From NCBI RefSeq assembly GCF_963676855.1, contig NZ_OY781460.1, forward strand, positions 868,001-932,000: 64,000 bases of DNA, in the 5' to 3' direction. This document shows, piece after piece, positions 45,032 through 54,173 of the stretch. A model generated the notes under the pieces. The model worked only from the letters and a program-made list of their open reading frames with translations. It ran no database searches and was not told where the DNA came from. This DNA is from an uncultured Anaeromusa sp. Lineage in GTDB: Bacteria; Bacillota; Negativicutes; Anaeromusales; Anaeromusaceae. How positions within the stretch are numbered: the first letter of the stretch is position 1; the number at the start of each line of letters is the position of its first letter. The position numbers were made by a program, and so were the translations under genes.

Positions 45032-45120
45032 CTTAGGCGCTTCTGCACAAACGGCGGCATATCGGCAGTTTCTTAACTCGCTGTGCTCAAACAGGCGAAA
45101 CTGTGATCCGCCTTAGCCAG
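45032..45120. repeat. Nested palindrome between convergent genes
   Basis: Three nested inverted repeats share one centre: GGCTTAGGCG with CGCCTTAGCC (one mismatch), GGCGG with CCGCC, and CAGTTTC with GAAACTG around a 24-base loop. It fills most of the gap between the glpQ operon terminator and the TauE/SafE gene, where no ORF is credible. Only one copy was found, so it may be a structured RNA or a repeat whose other copies lie outside. Confidence 0.5.
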
Positions 45121-45230
45121 CGTTTGCGTCCTGCGGACCGTCTTGCTCCAAAAAGTCTCAAATACAATCATTGCCGCCGTATCCCTCTGTCATACACTCA
45201 GATTCTCCTGCTCAATATTCGTCTCATGCC

Positions 45231-45995
45231 TCAATGCAGCAGGTCCCAGACCTGTTTGCCGATCATGACCGCGGCAACACTGAGAAACAGAGGCCGCACA
45301 TAGGCTGCGCCCTTGCGGATGGCCAGACGCGTACCCGCTAAAGCACCGAGAATCATAGCGATACCCATCGGTAATGCATACGCATAAGCAATAGAGCCGT
45401 ACAACGCAAACATAATGACCGAAGCGATGTTGCTGGCAAAGTTGAGCGCTCGGGCATTGCCTGCGGCGGTGACGAAATCAAAGCCGATCATCAGGAAAGC
45501 GAACATGAAAAACGAACCAGCGCCAGGTCCAAAAAAACCATCATAAAAACCGATGCTAAAAGCGACAATGCAGCTCAAGATAAACATGCGCCGCGTTAGG
45601 CCATGGTAAGTGTTTTCGCTACCCCAGTTTTTGCGAAAGATCGTATAAATGGAGACGCCGATTAGCAGTACAACTACTAAAGGACGCAGAAACTGAGAGG
45701 GAATTTGTTGGACCGTGACCACGCCGCAGGCGGCACCGACAAGAGAAAGCCAGAACAAATACTTGACTAGCTTCATGTCGATTTTTCCAGAACGTAAAAA
45801 AGAAAGGCTGCTGGTCAAACTGCCCATGCAGCTCGCCATCTTATTAGTACCCAGCGCCATAGTCGGCGGCAGGCCGGTTAAAAGCAGCGCCGGCAAAGAA
45901 ATAAGGCCGCCGCCGCCGACGACGGAGTCGACGAAAGCGGAGAAGAAGCCGGCGACAACCAGCAGGGCGATTAGATCGCCGCTGGGGAAGTCCAT
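45231..45995 (-). CDS. TauE/SafE (TSUP) family membrane permease
   Basis: This 254-residue membrane protein has about eight hydrophobic segments and the family's glycine-rich VGGGGLISLPALLL near residue 26. A second copy of the half-repeat is seen at GFYDGFFGPGAGSFFMFAFL. Members export or import sulfite, sulfonates or other organosulfur anions. No sulfur gene is adjacent, so the substrate is open. AAGGAGGCG precedes the ATG. Family A copy A4 lies just upstream of it. Confidence 0.88.
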   Translation of the reverse strand: MDFPSGDLIALLVVAGFFSAFVDSVVGGGGLISLPALLLTGLPPTMALGTNKMASCMGSLTSSLSFLRSGKIDMKLVKYLFWLSLVGAACGVVTVQQIPSQFLRPLVVVLLIGVSIYTIFRKNWGSENTYHGLTRRMFILSCIVAFSIGFYDGFFGPGAGSFFMFAFLMIGFDFVTAAGNARALNFASNIASVIMFALYGSIAYAYALPMGIAMILGALAGTRLAIRKGAAYVRPLFLSVAAVMIGKQVWDLLH

Positions 45996-46016
45996 AAAAG
46001 CGCCTCCTTAATTAAA

Positions 46017-46173
46017 GAAACCTCTGCTTTAGGCACAACTCACGGCAACGCGTATCTTTTCGGTCAGACTCTGTCAGAAAACCTCGGCATAGCGCTGCTA
46101 TGCCTGCGGCTTTCTTCCTAGACTGACAAAAAATCTTATGCTTTGCTAACGTGTTCCTAAAAGCATAGGTTTC
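46017..46173 (+). repeat. Family A palindromic element, copy A4 (short form)
   Basis: The 157-bp element is bounded by GAAACCTCTGCTTTAGG and CCTAAAAGCATAGGTTTC. Its central hairpin GGCATAGC-GCT-GCTATGCC (46086-46104) is perfect and shows A-T where copy A1 has G-T. A middle stem GTCAG (46063-46067) with CTGAC (46123-46127) is kept. It lies between the 3' end of the cyclophilin gene and the 5' end of the TauE/SafE gene, both on the minus strand. Confidence 0.8.
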
Positions 46174-46217
46174 TTTTTTTAAAACAGAAAGAACATATAT
46201 AGTCGTAAAGTAGGTTT

Positions 46218-46649
46218 TTACTCTTCGATAACAGTGACTTTATTCATGCTGTCGCCGGGGACGATATCATCAATCAAGTCCAGGCCAGCGATGACTTGGC
46301 CGAAAACAGTGTGTAAACCGTCCAGATGCGGCTGGGGCTCATAGACGATGAAGAATTGGCTGCCACCGGTGTTTGGGCCGCGATGGGCCATGGACAAAGC
46401 GCCGCGTACGTGTTTTTTCGGATTGCCTGCGGTTTCACAGGGAATGGTATAGCCAGGGCCGCCGGTGCCGTTGCCGTTGGGGCAGCCGCCTTGGGCTACA
46501 AAGCCGGGAATGACCCGGTGGAAGCTCAGGCCGTCGTAAAAGCCTTCGCTGATGAGCTTGGTGAAGTTGGCTACCGTGCCAGGCGCTTCTTTTTCAAATA
46601 ATTCAATAGTAATGGTGCCACGATCCATTTCGATAACTGCTTTTTTCAT
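46218..46649 (-). CDS. ppiB: Peptidyl-prolyl cis-trans isomerase (cyclophilin)
   Basis: This 143-residue cytoplasmic cyclophilin has the family core [13 protein letters not shown] with catalytic Arg and Phe, [15 protein letters not shown], and [12 protein letters not shown]. It speeds proline isomerisation during folding. ATG 46649 follows AGAGGGATAT on the minus strand; an open frame extends to 46712 without a better start. There is no signal peptide. Confidence 0.94.
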   Translation of the reverse strand: MKKAVIEMDRGTITIELFEKEAPGTVANFTKLISEGFYDGLSFHRVIPGFVAQGGCPNGNGTGGPGYTIPCETAGNPKKHVRGALSMAHRGPNTGGSQFFIVYEPQPHLDGLHTVFGQVIAGLDLIDDIVPGDSMNKVTVIEE

Positions 46650-46708
46650 GGAGATATCCCTCTTTTCTTTCGTAATTGTATTCATTATATCATGTATGTC
46701 AGGAGTGG

Positions 46709-48925
46709 TCACTTGCTTTCCGTGTCTATGGTGAAGAAGAAAGTGGCTCCTTGATTGACGTGGCTGTCCGCCCAGATGCGCCCGCCATGACGGTGGATGA
46801 TGCGGTTGACCGTAGCCAGACCGATGCCGGTGCCGCTGAATTCTTTGGCGTGATGAAGACGCTGGAAAACTCCGAAAAGCTTATGAGCGTAAGCCATATC
46901 GAAGCCGGCGCCGTTATCACGGACAAAGAAAGCGATTTCACCTGTATCCTGATCCTGGTGGCAGCCAAATTCGATGTTAGGCTGTGTTGTTTTACCTGTG
47001 AATTTCCAGGCGTTTCCTAAGAGGTTGTCCAGGACGATGCGTAAAAGCGGCGTATCTCCTAAAACCATTAAGGACGGCTCAATGCGGATGTCCACCTGAC
47101 GCTGCGGATCCTGCTGTTGTAACTCCTGTAGTGCTTGAAAAGCCAGCTCGCTTAAGTTTACCTTCTCTAGATTCATTTGCGTGCGGCTGATACGTGCTAG
47201 ATGGAGCATATCATCAATCAACTGGCCCATGCGTTGGCTGGCGCTGCGCAGTCGCTGCAGGTAGTCGCGACCGGTGTCGTCCAGGCGTTCGCTATAGTCC
47301 TCCAAAAGAGCCAGACTGAAGCCGTCGATGCTGCGCAAAGGAGAGCGCAGATCGTGTGAGACAGAGTAGCTGAACGCCTCCAATTCTTGGTTGGCGGCTT
47401 CCAGCGCGGCAGTACGCTGGGCGACGCGGTTTTCTAACTCACTGTTTAAGGTGCGGATTTCCTCGTAAGCTATTTCCAACTGCGAAATATCTTTATAAAT
47501 GATGGAAGCGCCCATGGGATAGTTTTCCGGAGAATACAAGGGGGAAGCGGTCTTGAGTACGGTCAGCAGATGGCCGTCTTTGTGGCGGCGCAGTCCCTTG
47601 TTGTGATCTTCTTTCAGTCCTTGATCCAGTTGAGCGGCGCTGCTTTTCCATTCCTCCAGAAGCTCATCAGGGATAATGATGCGCATGGACTGGCCGATGG
47701 CTTCTTCGGCCGTGTAGCCGAAAAGCTGTGTTGCGCCGTTGTTCCAACTAGTAATCATGCCTTGCAGGTTGCGGCTGATGATGGCGTCGTCGCTGCTTTC
47801 GACGACGAGAGCCAGCTTATGCACGGCTTCTAACTCGCGGCGGCGGCTGACATTGAGATGCCAGAGGGTGAGCACCGCCAGAATCAGCAGGGAAAAAACA
47901 ATGAAGGTGCTCAATACCAATGACTGGTACTGCTCATAGAAGGATAAGGGCTTATAAAGAAATTCGCTTTCCATCGGCAAAGCGGACGCATTAAAGCGGA
48001 AGCGCTGCAACTGGCGGTAATCAAATAAATAGGTACGCGAAGGATCCGTGATGATGGGTAAGTCGGACGCGTGGGCGCCTTGGAGAATTTGCAGCGCCAA
48101 AGTAGCTGCCGTTTGTCCTTGGGCATAAGCGCTGAGAACATGGCCGCCGACAACGCCGTGCCCCATATCATGTTCCCAAAGAGTATAAACAGGCGCATTG
48201 CTGGCGGCGCTGATGCGGGCAGTGACTGCATCGGACTGATATTGTTTGCCTGCCGCGTCGCGGTGGAAGGGGAGATTTAAGACCATGCTGTCGGTAGAGG
48301 CTGCGGCAAGCCGCGCCAAAATATCGGGTAAGGGAAGGTCGTGCAGGTAGGTAATGGTTAATTGACTATTTCGTATATCCGAAGATTGTTCTAGAAGCTG
48401 CCGCGCTTGTTGCCCAAAGAGGCTTTGATCGCTAATAACTAGCAGTTCTTTGGCCTGAGGCTGCAGCTTTTGGGCGACAGCGATTGTGCCGGCAATATCC
48501 ACGTTTTCCATAATGCCAGTGATATTGTCAGAGGGAAGATGGCTTTTCGGCAGAATATTGTTGACGCCGCAAAAGACGATGGGGGCGTCTGGAAAAAGTG
48601 TTTGACGATAGGTTTTAGCGAAGAGAAGGGCCTCATCATCGACAGTAATGACGGCGTCATAACGAAACGTTTGGAATTTTTGTCTCCAGAACTGTTCAAG
48701 ATTGGCAAAGTGAGTCGGTGTGTTGAGACGCTTCGTGTCCATGTATTCGATTTGCACGAGAACATCGTGAGGAACCGTATCTAAAATACCCTGGTTGATG
48801 CGATCCGACCAGACAAAACCGGGATGATAAGACTGCAATACCAAGATGCGTTGTTCCGCGGCGGCGGTGGAGGGAAGAACGAAGAGACAGCAAAGAAAAA
48901 GAGATAAAATCAAATGTAGACGCAT
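46709..48925 (-). CDS. Sensor histidine kinase with periplasmic ABC-type binding domain
   Basis: This 738-residue membrane kinase has a signal peptide (1-23), a periplasmic domain like the substrate-binding proteins of ABC transporters (about 25-320, [13 protein letters not shown] to FCGVNN and beyond), one membrane helix (about 335-358), a PAS domain (about 375-490), a coiled HisKA with [16 protein letters not shown], and a HATPase with [11 protein letters not shown] and GTGIGLATV. No response regulator is adjacent. It senses an unknown small ligand directly through its fused binding protein. Confidence 0.9.
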   Translation of the reverse strand: MRLHLILSLFLCCLFVLPSTAAAEQRILVLQSYHPGFVWSDRINQGILDTVPHDVLVQIEYMDTKRLNTPTHFANLEQFWRQKFQTFRYDAVITVDDEALLFAKTYRQTLFPDAPIVFCGVNNILPKSHLPSDNITGIMENVDIAGTIAVAQKLQPQAKELLVISDQSLFGQQARQLLEQSSDIRNSQLTITYLHDLPLPDILARLAAASTDSMVLNLPFHRDAAGKQYQSDAVTARISAASNAPVYTLWEHDMGHGVVGGHVLSAYAQGQTAATLALQILQGAHASDLPIITDPSRTYLFDYRQLQRFRFNASALPMESEFLYKPLSFYEQYQSLVLSTFIVFSLLILAVLTLWHLNVSRRRELEAVHKLALVVESSDDAIISRNLQGMITSWNNGATQLFGYTAEEAIGQSMRIIIPDELLEEWKSSAAQLDQGLKEDHNKGLRRHKDGHLLTVLKTASPLYSPENYPMGASIIYKDISQLEIAYEEIRTLNSELENRVAQRTAALEAANQELEAFSYSVSHDLRSPLRSIDGFSLALLEDYSERLDDTGRDYLQRLRSASQRMGQLIDDMLHLARISRTQMNLEKVNLSELAFQALQELQQQDPQRQVDIRIEPSLMVLGDTPLLRIVLDNLLGNAWKFTGKTTQPNIEFGCHQDQDTGEIAFFVRDNGAGFDMAYAHKLFGVFQRLHHAKEFSGTGIGLATVNRIIHRHGGRIWADSHVNQGATFFFTIDTESK

Positions 48926-48983
48926 CGGAAAGCCTCCTTATTCAAGATAACGGCGAGACGGATACATGAAATGGATTTTTGCG

Positions 48984-49023
48984 AAAAAAACCGCTTTCTC
49001 TTGTGAAAAGAAAGCGGTTAAAA
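48984..49023 (-). terminator. Terminator of the small HATPase gene
   Basis: On the minus strand AACCGCTTTC pairs with GAAAGCGGTT and is followed by a T-run. It separates the HATPase gene from the sensor kinase gene. Confidence 0.82.
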
Positions 49024-49026
49024 TGA

Positions 49027-49446
49027 TTAATTTGGCAAATGCTTGATCATTAATATTTCGTTGCCTAGGTGGTTATAAGTTAGATGGTCAGTAGCGGCGC
49101 GCATCAAATGCAGGCTCATGTTGTCTTCGGGAAGATTCGCCGGAATGCTCTCAAAAGGTGTTTTAGGCGGCAGGCTGCGCAAAATGGTATTACCGGGAAA
49201 GCCATCGCCGTAATCGAGAATTCGCACGGAAATATAAGCTTGCCCTAAGAGAGACACACGAATGCGCACCAGGGGATCGCCATAAGTCTGGGTGCTGCTG
49301 CGGAGAGCATTTTTCAAAGCTTCGTTGACCGCTACTTCGAATAACGCGCTTTGCAATCCTAGTAAATTTTGCAGTAATTTTTGCAACTGCTGCCGGACAA
49401 GAGGCAGATCATCGGTATGATGGACCATAAACAGCATGCTTTCCAT
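49027..49446 (-). CDS. RsbW-like single-domain HATPase (anti-sigma factor type)
   Basis: This 139-residue protein is a lone GHKL ATPase domain of the anti-sigma-factor type. The N-box is VAVNEALKNALR (about residue 45-56), and the G1 box is DYGDGFPG. It lacks a histidine phosphorylation domain, so it is not a sensor kinase by itself. Such proteins bind a sigma factor or an antagonist; neither is nearby. ATG 49446 follows CAGGAGTG. Confidence 0.8.
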   Translation of the reverse strand: MESMLFMVHHTDDLPLVRQQLQKLLQNLLGLQSALFEVAVNEALKNALRSSTQTYGDPLVRIRVSLLGQAYISVRILDYGDGFPGNTILRSLPPKTPFESIPANLPEDNMSLHLMRAATDHLTYNHLGNEILMIKHLPN

Positions 49447-49547
49447 GGATTCACTCCTGAGCTTCTTTTTCTCACTGAGCAAAAATTCTCTATGGATTAC
49501 AACAAATCCTGCTGCGGATCAATTTATTTTCCATAAGTATTTTGCAA

Positions 49548-49597
49548 CCCTCAGTCGTGCCCTCCCTTTACTCCTTATACTCCTGTTTAATTTCCGT
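49548..49597 (-). repeat. Family B repeat, copy B4
   Basis: On the minus strand the element begins about 6 bases after the bioD stop. It carries the family core ATTAAACAGGAGTATAAGG followed by AGTAAAGGGAGGGCACGAC. Confidence 0.65.
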
Positions 49598-49602
49598 TCT
49601 CC

Positions 49603-50328
49603 TCATCCTTCCAAACAGGCGAGCAAGGCCTCTAAGTCAAAGGAAGTTGGGGCTAGGCGGGGCAGCTCGCCTAAGGAGGCATCGGCCATGTTTAGGCCCG
49701 GGATGTCCGGCAGGAAGGACCAGACGGGCAGGCCGGTTAAGCGCTTCATGTACGCTACGGTGCTTTCTTCTAGAATGCCTGGCTGAGCTGGCCAGCGATT
49801 TAGCAGCAGAGCTGCAGTCTGCAGTCCTTGGCTTTTGGCGTAGGCAGCGGTGAGCAAAGCGGTATTGACGCTGCCCAAGGTAGCCTGGGCGACAATGAGC
49901 AAGGGCAGTTGCAATTCTTTAGCCAGGTCGCAGATCAAATACTCTTCGTGTAGAGGCGTAGTCAGACCGCCCGCTCCTTCCACTAAAACCAGATCATGGG
50001 CGGCGGATAGTTTACCGATGCGATCGAGCAGCACTGCCGGCTCGATTGCGACCTTTTCCAGTTCTGCTGCAGTGGCTGGAGCCAGGGCTGCTTCTAAGCA
50101 ATAGGGGTTGACGGTATTGCGCCAGCTCTCATCTAAGCCGGCGGCAGTCATTAAGAGGCTGGCGTCTTCCGAACGCAGTGAGCCATCGGTTTGGCGGACC
50201 GCGCCGGATGCGGCCGGTTTGGCTACGCCTACAGAAAAACCCTGTTGACGCAGCGCACAGGTCAAGGCGGCGGTGACTACGGTCTTGCCGACATCGGTGC
50301 CTGTAGCGGTAATAAAAAATCCTTTCAT
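49603..50328 (-). CDS. bioD: Dethiobiotin synthase
   Basis: This 241-residue P-loop enzyme closes the ureido ring of dethiobiotin from diaminopelargonate, CO2 and ATP. The nucleotide loop is TATGTDVGKT at residues 6-15, and VEGAGGLTTPL holds the second conserved motif. ATG 50328 follows CCAGGAGG on the minus strand. It should be the next gene after bioF in the biotin operon but is cut off from it by the IS3 element; its expression now depends on read-through or on a new promoter. Confidence 0.94.
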   Translation of the reverse strand: MKGFFITATGTDVGKTVVTAALTCALRQQGFSVGVAKPAASGAVRQTDGSLRSEDASLLMTAAGLDESWRNTVNPYCLEAALAPATAAELEKVAIEPAVLLDRIGKLSAAHDLVLVEGAGGLTTPLHEEYLICDLAKELQLPLLIVAQATLGSVNTALLTAAYAKSQGLQTAALLLNRWPAQPGILEESTVAYMKRLTGLPVWSFLPDIPGLNMADASLGELPRLAPTSFDLEALLACLEG

Positions 50329-50370
50329 ATGTAAAACCTCCTGGATGCAGAGTTTGAGAAGAAGACGAAT

Positions 50371-50396
50371 GTTGAACAGGAGCAAAGGGAGTAGAT
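50371..50396 (+). repeat. Family B repeat, left half of split copy B5
   Basis: GTTGAACAGGAGCAAAGGG followed by AGTAGAT is the left half of a family B copy. The right half, GATGGAGGGAACGAG, resumes at 51643 on the far side of the IS. GAT is present on both sides as the target duplication. Confidence 0.65.
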
Positions 50397-50459
50397 TGAA
50401 CCGTATTGCTTTTTGCGGACAAGAAGAATGGCTAGTAAAATAAAGCCAGGAGGTGTCCA

Positions 50460-50750
50460 ATGAAAAGCAAACAGTTTGATGCAGAGTTTAAAAAAGACAT
50501 TGTAAAGCTATACCTGAATGGAAGCCGGAGTTGTGAAAGTTTAGCTAACGAGATAGGTATTCATCAAAATACAGTTTACAAGTGGATTCGCCTGTACAAT
50601 GAAGATCCAGAGCATGCCTTTCCGGGATCAGGAAACCTAAAACCAGATGAAGACGAGCTGAGAAAAGCCAATCGCCGCATTCACGAATTGGAAAACGAGA
50701 TTGCTATTTTAAAGCAGGCAGCGGTGTACTTCGCAAAGAACAGCCGGTAA
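50460..50750 (+). CDS. IS3-family transposase OrfA
   Basis: This 96-residue protein has the helix-turn-helix that binds the IS ends (about residues 20-45) and a leucine-zipper-like C-terminus. AGGAGGTG precedes the ATG. The heptamer TTTAAAG at 50708-50714 is in the right phase (T TTA AAG) for a programmed -1 frameshift into orfB, which would make the full OrfAB transposase. Confidence 0.93.
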   Translation: MKSKQFDAEFKKDIVKLYLNGSRSCESLANEIGIHQNTVYKWIRLYNEDPEHAFPGSGNLKPDEDELRKANRRIHELENEIAILKQAAVYFAKNSR

Positions 50751-51628
50751 AATATCAGTTCATCCATGATAACCGCTTCAAGTATGCTGTTCTGGAGATA
50801 TGCCGCGTCGTGGAAGTTTCAAGAAGCGGTTATTATGCTTGGGTAAAAGCTGGGTGCCCTCAAGCGCATGCCAAAGATGCCGTGCTAGTGGCGGCGATTC
50901 GCCAAATCGAACGCGAAAATGATGGAAACTACGGTGTTCAAAAAGTGTATGAAGAGCTCCGGGAAGAAAGAAACATTTCTATTGGACGCAGCAAAGTTCA
51001 GCGGCTTATGCATGAAAACGGGATTAGAGCACAGATAAAAAGCAAATATAAACCGCAAACAACCAAATCGGATCCTACTGCAAAAGCCTTCCCTAATTTA
51101 CTGAATCAAAACTTTGACGTTACGGAAGTTAACAAGGTATGGTTAGCCGATATTACGTATATCAAAGTGGGTGGTAAATGGTCGTATGTGGCAGCCGTAT
51201 TGGACTTGGCTCGACGAAAAATAGTGGGTTGGTCTATTGGCACGCGTCCTACGGCTAGCTTAGCCTGCCAGGCGCTTAAAATAGCGCTGGCGAAGGAAAA
51301 ACCAACCCGAGGATTGATCCACCACTCAGATCAGGGAAGCCAATATACGTCCAAAGAATATAAGGAACTGCTCACAGAACACCAAATTATTGGTAGTATG
51401 AGCCGCAAGGGTAATCCCTACGATAATGCGCCTATGGAATCCTTTTTCCGCTTACTCAAAGTAGAGCACGTTAAGAAACGATCTTTTTCGTCAATGAACC
51501 AAGCAGCTACAAGTATTGGGAGTTGGATGGATTACTATAATATACGCAGACGGCATAGCGCATTAGGAGGCATGTCTCCGTTAATGTATGAGGTTCGGAG
51601 GAATCAGCCGTTTAACGTGTCCGCGTAA
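50715..51628 (+). CDS. IS3-family transposase OrfB (made as OrfAB by -1 frameshift)
   Basis: The catalytic half is in the -1 frame relative to orfA and open from just after the slip site. Its first conventional start would be GTG 50810, without a clear ribosome site. It has an HTH_21 segment, then the DDE integrase core: VWLADITYIK (first Asp), LIHHSDQGSQYTS (second Asp) and PYDNAPMESFF (Glu). Residues upstream of 50810 (KYQFIHDNRFKYAVLEICR) are typical family sequence, which supports the fusion product. Confidence 0.93.
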
Positions 51629-51711
51629 TCCAATACGGTTCAGATGGAGGGAACGAGAGAGAAAATGGAAAACAGAAAAAAGTAACTTTCATATTAAATC
51701 CGTGCCCCGTT

Positions 51712-51760
51712 CCCTCCTGCGAACCCTCCCTTTACTCCATCTACTCTTGTTTAATAATTC
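51712..51760 (-). repeat. Family B repeat, copy B6, overlapping the bioF stop
   Basis: On the minus strand ATTAAACAAGAGTAGATGG followed by AGTAAAGGGAGGGTTCG begins inside the last codons of bioF. The TAG stop at 51743-51741 is part of the element. Confidence 0.65.
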
Positions 51761-52910
51761 TTTTGGCAGCTGAGGCGATTTTTTGCGCGGCCTGGCGCAG
51801 TTCTTCCGGCTTGTGGGCGGCGCAGACGGTGAGGCGCAGGCGGCTTTCGCCATGAGGAACTGTGGGCGGCCGGATGCCGGAAACCAAAAGGCCTGCTTGT
51901 AGGCAAGCTTCCGCCAGGTCCATCGTGGCTGCAGCATCGTAGGTAAGGATGGGGATGATCGGCGTTTCGCCGGGAAGAACTGCTAGGCTGTTTTGCAGCA
52001 GTTCTTGGCGCAAAAGGCGCGCATGACTCTGCAGGCGCGTTACCAGCTCAGGCTGTTGCTGCAATTGTTGCAAAGCAGCTGTGGCGGCGGCCACGGTGGC
52101 TGGCGCCATGGCGGTGGAAAAGATGAACGAGCGCGCTTTGCTGAGTAGATAGGTAATAAGCGTTTTGCTGCCGCAAACAAAGCCTCCTTCGCTGGCCAAG
52201 GCTTTGCTCAAGGTGCCAAGCTGTACGGCGACGCTTCCTTCTAGGCCAAAGTGCGCGGCTGTACCGGTGCCTCCCGGGCCTAAAACGCCGGTAGCGTGGG
52301 CGTCATCTAGAATGATTTGCGCAGAGTAACGCTTTCCTAGGCGAACTAGCTCCGGCAGAGGAGCTATGTCGCCGTCCATACTGAAAACGCCGTCGCTGAT
52401 CAGGCAGCGCTGGCCGGTGCAGGGGGTTTGAACCAGTAGTTCTTCCAGGTGGGCCATGTCGTTGTGGCGGTAGATGACGGTTTTGGCTTTGGACAGGCGG
52501 CAGCCATCGATCAGACTGGCGTGGTTGAGGGCGTCGCTGAAAAAGACGTCTTCCTTGCGGCCCAAAGCAGAGAGGACGCCTACGTTGGCAGCGTAGCCGC
52601 TGGAAAAAACAAGGGCGTCTTCACTGTGCTTAAAAGCGGCTAATTGTGCTTCCAAGGCTCCGTATAGGGTGTGGCTGCCAGTGGTAAGGCGGGAGCCGCC
52701 GGAACCAGTGCCGTACTGCATGGCGGCGGCCGCCGCCGCTTGCTGCACCGCTGGATGATGCGTCAGACCCAGGTAGCTGTTGCCGGCTAGCAGTAGGCAG
52801 GGTTGATCATTATAGAGGACATGGGTGGCGTCAATGGCTTCGCAAGTTGAGCGGTGGCGCAGCAAATGTGCGTCGCGTAGCTCATGCAGCGCTTGCTTGA
52901 GATGGTTCAT
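51741..52910 (-). CDS. bioF: 8-amino-7-oxononanoate synthase
   Basis: This 389-residue PLP enzyme condenses pimeloyl-CoA with alanine. DDAHATGVLG binds the cofactor ring, and the Schiff-base lysine lies in TLSKALASEGG (about residue 237). Its last codons (IKQE, stop) are written in family B repeat sequence, so the C-terminus may have been reset by the element. Its start overlaps the bioW stop by four bases (ATGA). Confidence 0.94.
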   Translation of the reverse strand: MNHLKQALHELRDAHLLRHRSTCEAIDATHVLYNDQPCLLLAGNSYLGLTHHPAVQQAAAAAAMQYGTGSGGSRLTTGSHTLYGALEAQLAAFKHSEDALVFSSGYAANVGVLSALGRKEDVFFSDALNHASLIDGCRLSKAKTVIYRHNDMAHLEELLVQTPCTGQRCLISDGVFSMDGDIAPLPELVRLGKRYSAQIILDDAHATGVLGPGGTGTAAHFGLEGSVAVQLGTLSKALASEGGFVCGSKTLITYLLSKARSFIFSTAMAPATVAAATAALQQLQQQPELVTRLQSHARLLRQELLQNSLAVLPGETPIIPILTYDAAATMDLAEACLQAGLLVSGIRPPTVPHGESRLRLTVCAAHKPEELRQAAQKIASAAKRIIKQE

Positions 52911-53683
52911 GAGGCTTGTCCTTTCTGTGGCCTATTTTGTACTAAAACAGGCTGCTCTTCCAGAAAATGCTGTAAGGCTGCAAGATCGGCGTCGGGGGAG
53001 ACAAAGAAAGCCCGGCCGCCGTTGGGACTGTTTTTTTCTTTCAAACAGGGAATGCGCATGTAGCCGTGGCGAGGTGAGGCAACATAGCCTGTGGTGTATT
53101 CCGGGTCGTCAGACCAGCAAAGTTCCGCCACCATGCCAGGGGCGGCGGCTACCTTGGCAGCCAGCACCATGGCTTCCCGGGGGTGTTCGCCGTCCAGGCC
53201 TTGTTGGCGCAGCCAAGGCAGGGCCTCAGATTGGGCGTCTAGGTCCATGCGGGAAACGCGGACGCCGCGGGCGGCTGTGTCATCCAGTCGTTCGCCAGTC
53301 GCGGCGGATACGATCATGGCGCCCCGCAGGCTGTCTGGTAGGCTGCTTAGCGCTAAAAGACCCTTAGCGGCCGCTTCTTCGCTGACGCCGGCTTGCTCTA
53401 AGGCTTCCAGCGCCAGGCGGCGACTGCCTGCTACGTTGGCGCTTTTCAGGCTGTGCCAAGGCAGAAGAGGAATGGCAAGGCAAGCTGCGGGGGCGACGGC
53501 TTCGATGGTGAGGCGGATGAAGTCGGCGTTGCCCCGGCTGTGCTCTAAGGCGCGCTGCACCATGGCCTGCGTAGTTTCGAGGAGAAGTTCCGGCGGAATG
53601 AGCCGTTCGGCGCCGGAAATATGGCGGCCGCCGTTTTCATGGGCGCCTCCCTGGGCGGCGCGCATTCTAACGCTGAAATGCAT
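52907..53683 (-). CDS. bioW: 6-carboxyhexanoate-CoA ligase (pimeloyl-CoA synthetase)
   Basis: This 258-residue enzyme activates pimelate with ATP and CoA, the entry step of the BioW route to biotin found in Bacillus and relatives. Recognisable are SVRMRAAQGGAHENGGRHISGAER at the N-terminus (shown by its SVRMRA and HISGAE motifs) and the conserved RGVRVSRMD stretch. ATG 53683 follows AGAGGAGTG. It overlaps the upstream membrane gene by 17 bases and bioF by 4, so the three are translationally coupled. Confidence 0.92.
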   Translation of the reverse strand: MHFSVRMRAAQGGAHENGGRHISGAERLIPPELLLETTQAMVQRALEHSRGNADFIRLTIEAVAPAACLAIPLLPWHSLKSANVAGSRRLALEALEQAGVSEEAAAKGLLALSSLPDSLRGAMIVSAATGERLDDTAARGVRVSRMDLDAQSEALPWLRQQGLDGEHPREAMVLAAKVAAAPGMVAELCWSDDPEYTTGYVASPRHGYMRIPCLKEKNSPNGGRAFFVSPDADLAALQHFLEEQPVLVQNRPQKGQAS

Positions 53684-54158
53684 GGCGCACACTCCTCTCA
53701 CATTGGTTGCGGACCCGGCGCAGAAGCTGCGTCAGCGGCCAAGCGGCGATGGCGGTGTAAACCATGCCGGGCAGAGCGGCGGCCAAAAGCGGCCAGGCGG
53801 CCTGTCCCAGGAAAAGCGCCAAGGAAAGACGAGCTGCTGCTGAACCAAGGGGACCTGCCAGAAGTACTGCGAACCAGGACGTGCCGCCGCAGGCGAGAAC
53901 GCCGCCGACAACCAGGCGAAAGATCATAGCGACGTAGACGTTGAACAAGGTTTGGGTGCCCAGCAGCAGGCCGACGGCGCTGGAAAGAACGCCTGCTAGT
54001 ATGTATTTTTTAAAGCCGAACGCGGCGCAGATGGCTACCGCCAGCGGGGCGGAAAGCTGAAACTCCGTGCCAGGAAGCAGGCCTGGCAGTTTAATGGCGC
54101 CGGTGATGGTAATCAGCGCTCCTAAAAGAGCGGTTTCTGTTAAAAAACGAATTGGCAT
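53667..54158 (-). CDS. Membrane protein of the biotin operon, possible ECF S component
   Basis: This 163-residue protein has about five hydrophobic segments, a size and pattern like the substrate-binding S components of ECF transporters, but it does not show the usual BioY signature. It is the first gene behind a BirA box and overlaps bioW, so it very likely handles biotin, pimelate or another precursor. AAAGGAGTT precedes the ATG. The assignment to a transporter class is by resemblance only. Confidence 0.6.
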   Translation of the reverse strand: MPIRFLTETALLGALITITGAIKLPGLLPGTEFQLSAPLAVAICAAFGFKKYILAGVLSSAVGLLLGTQTLFNVYVAMIFRLVVGGVLACGGTSWFAVLLAGPLGSAAARLSLALFLGQAAWPLLAAALPGMVYTAIAAWPLTQLLRRVRNQCERSVRHAFQR

Positions 54159-54173
54159 AAGCAGACAACTCCT

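Larger units (their letters stand above)
50397..51642 (+). mobile_element. Intact IS3-family (IS150-like) insertion sequence
   Basis: The element is 1246 bp. Its ends are inverted repeats: TGAACCGTATTGCTTTTTGC on the left and, read inward on the other strand, TGAACCGTATTGGATTACGC on the right. A 3-bp target duplication, GAT, is at 50394-50396 and 51643-51645. It carries orfA and orfB in the -1 relation with a TTTAAAG slip site. All parts look functional, and the clean duplication suggests a recent insertion. It separates bioF from bioD. Confidence 0.95.

Noticed and set aside
50810..51628. OrfB as an independently translated gene
   Set aside because: No ribosome site precedes GTG 50810, and typical family sequence continues upstream to a TTTAAAG slip site, so the fused OrfAB is the better model.
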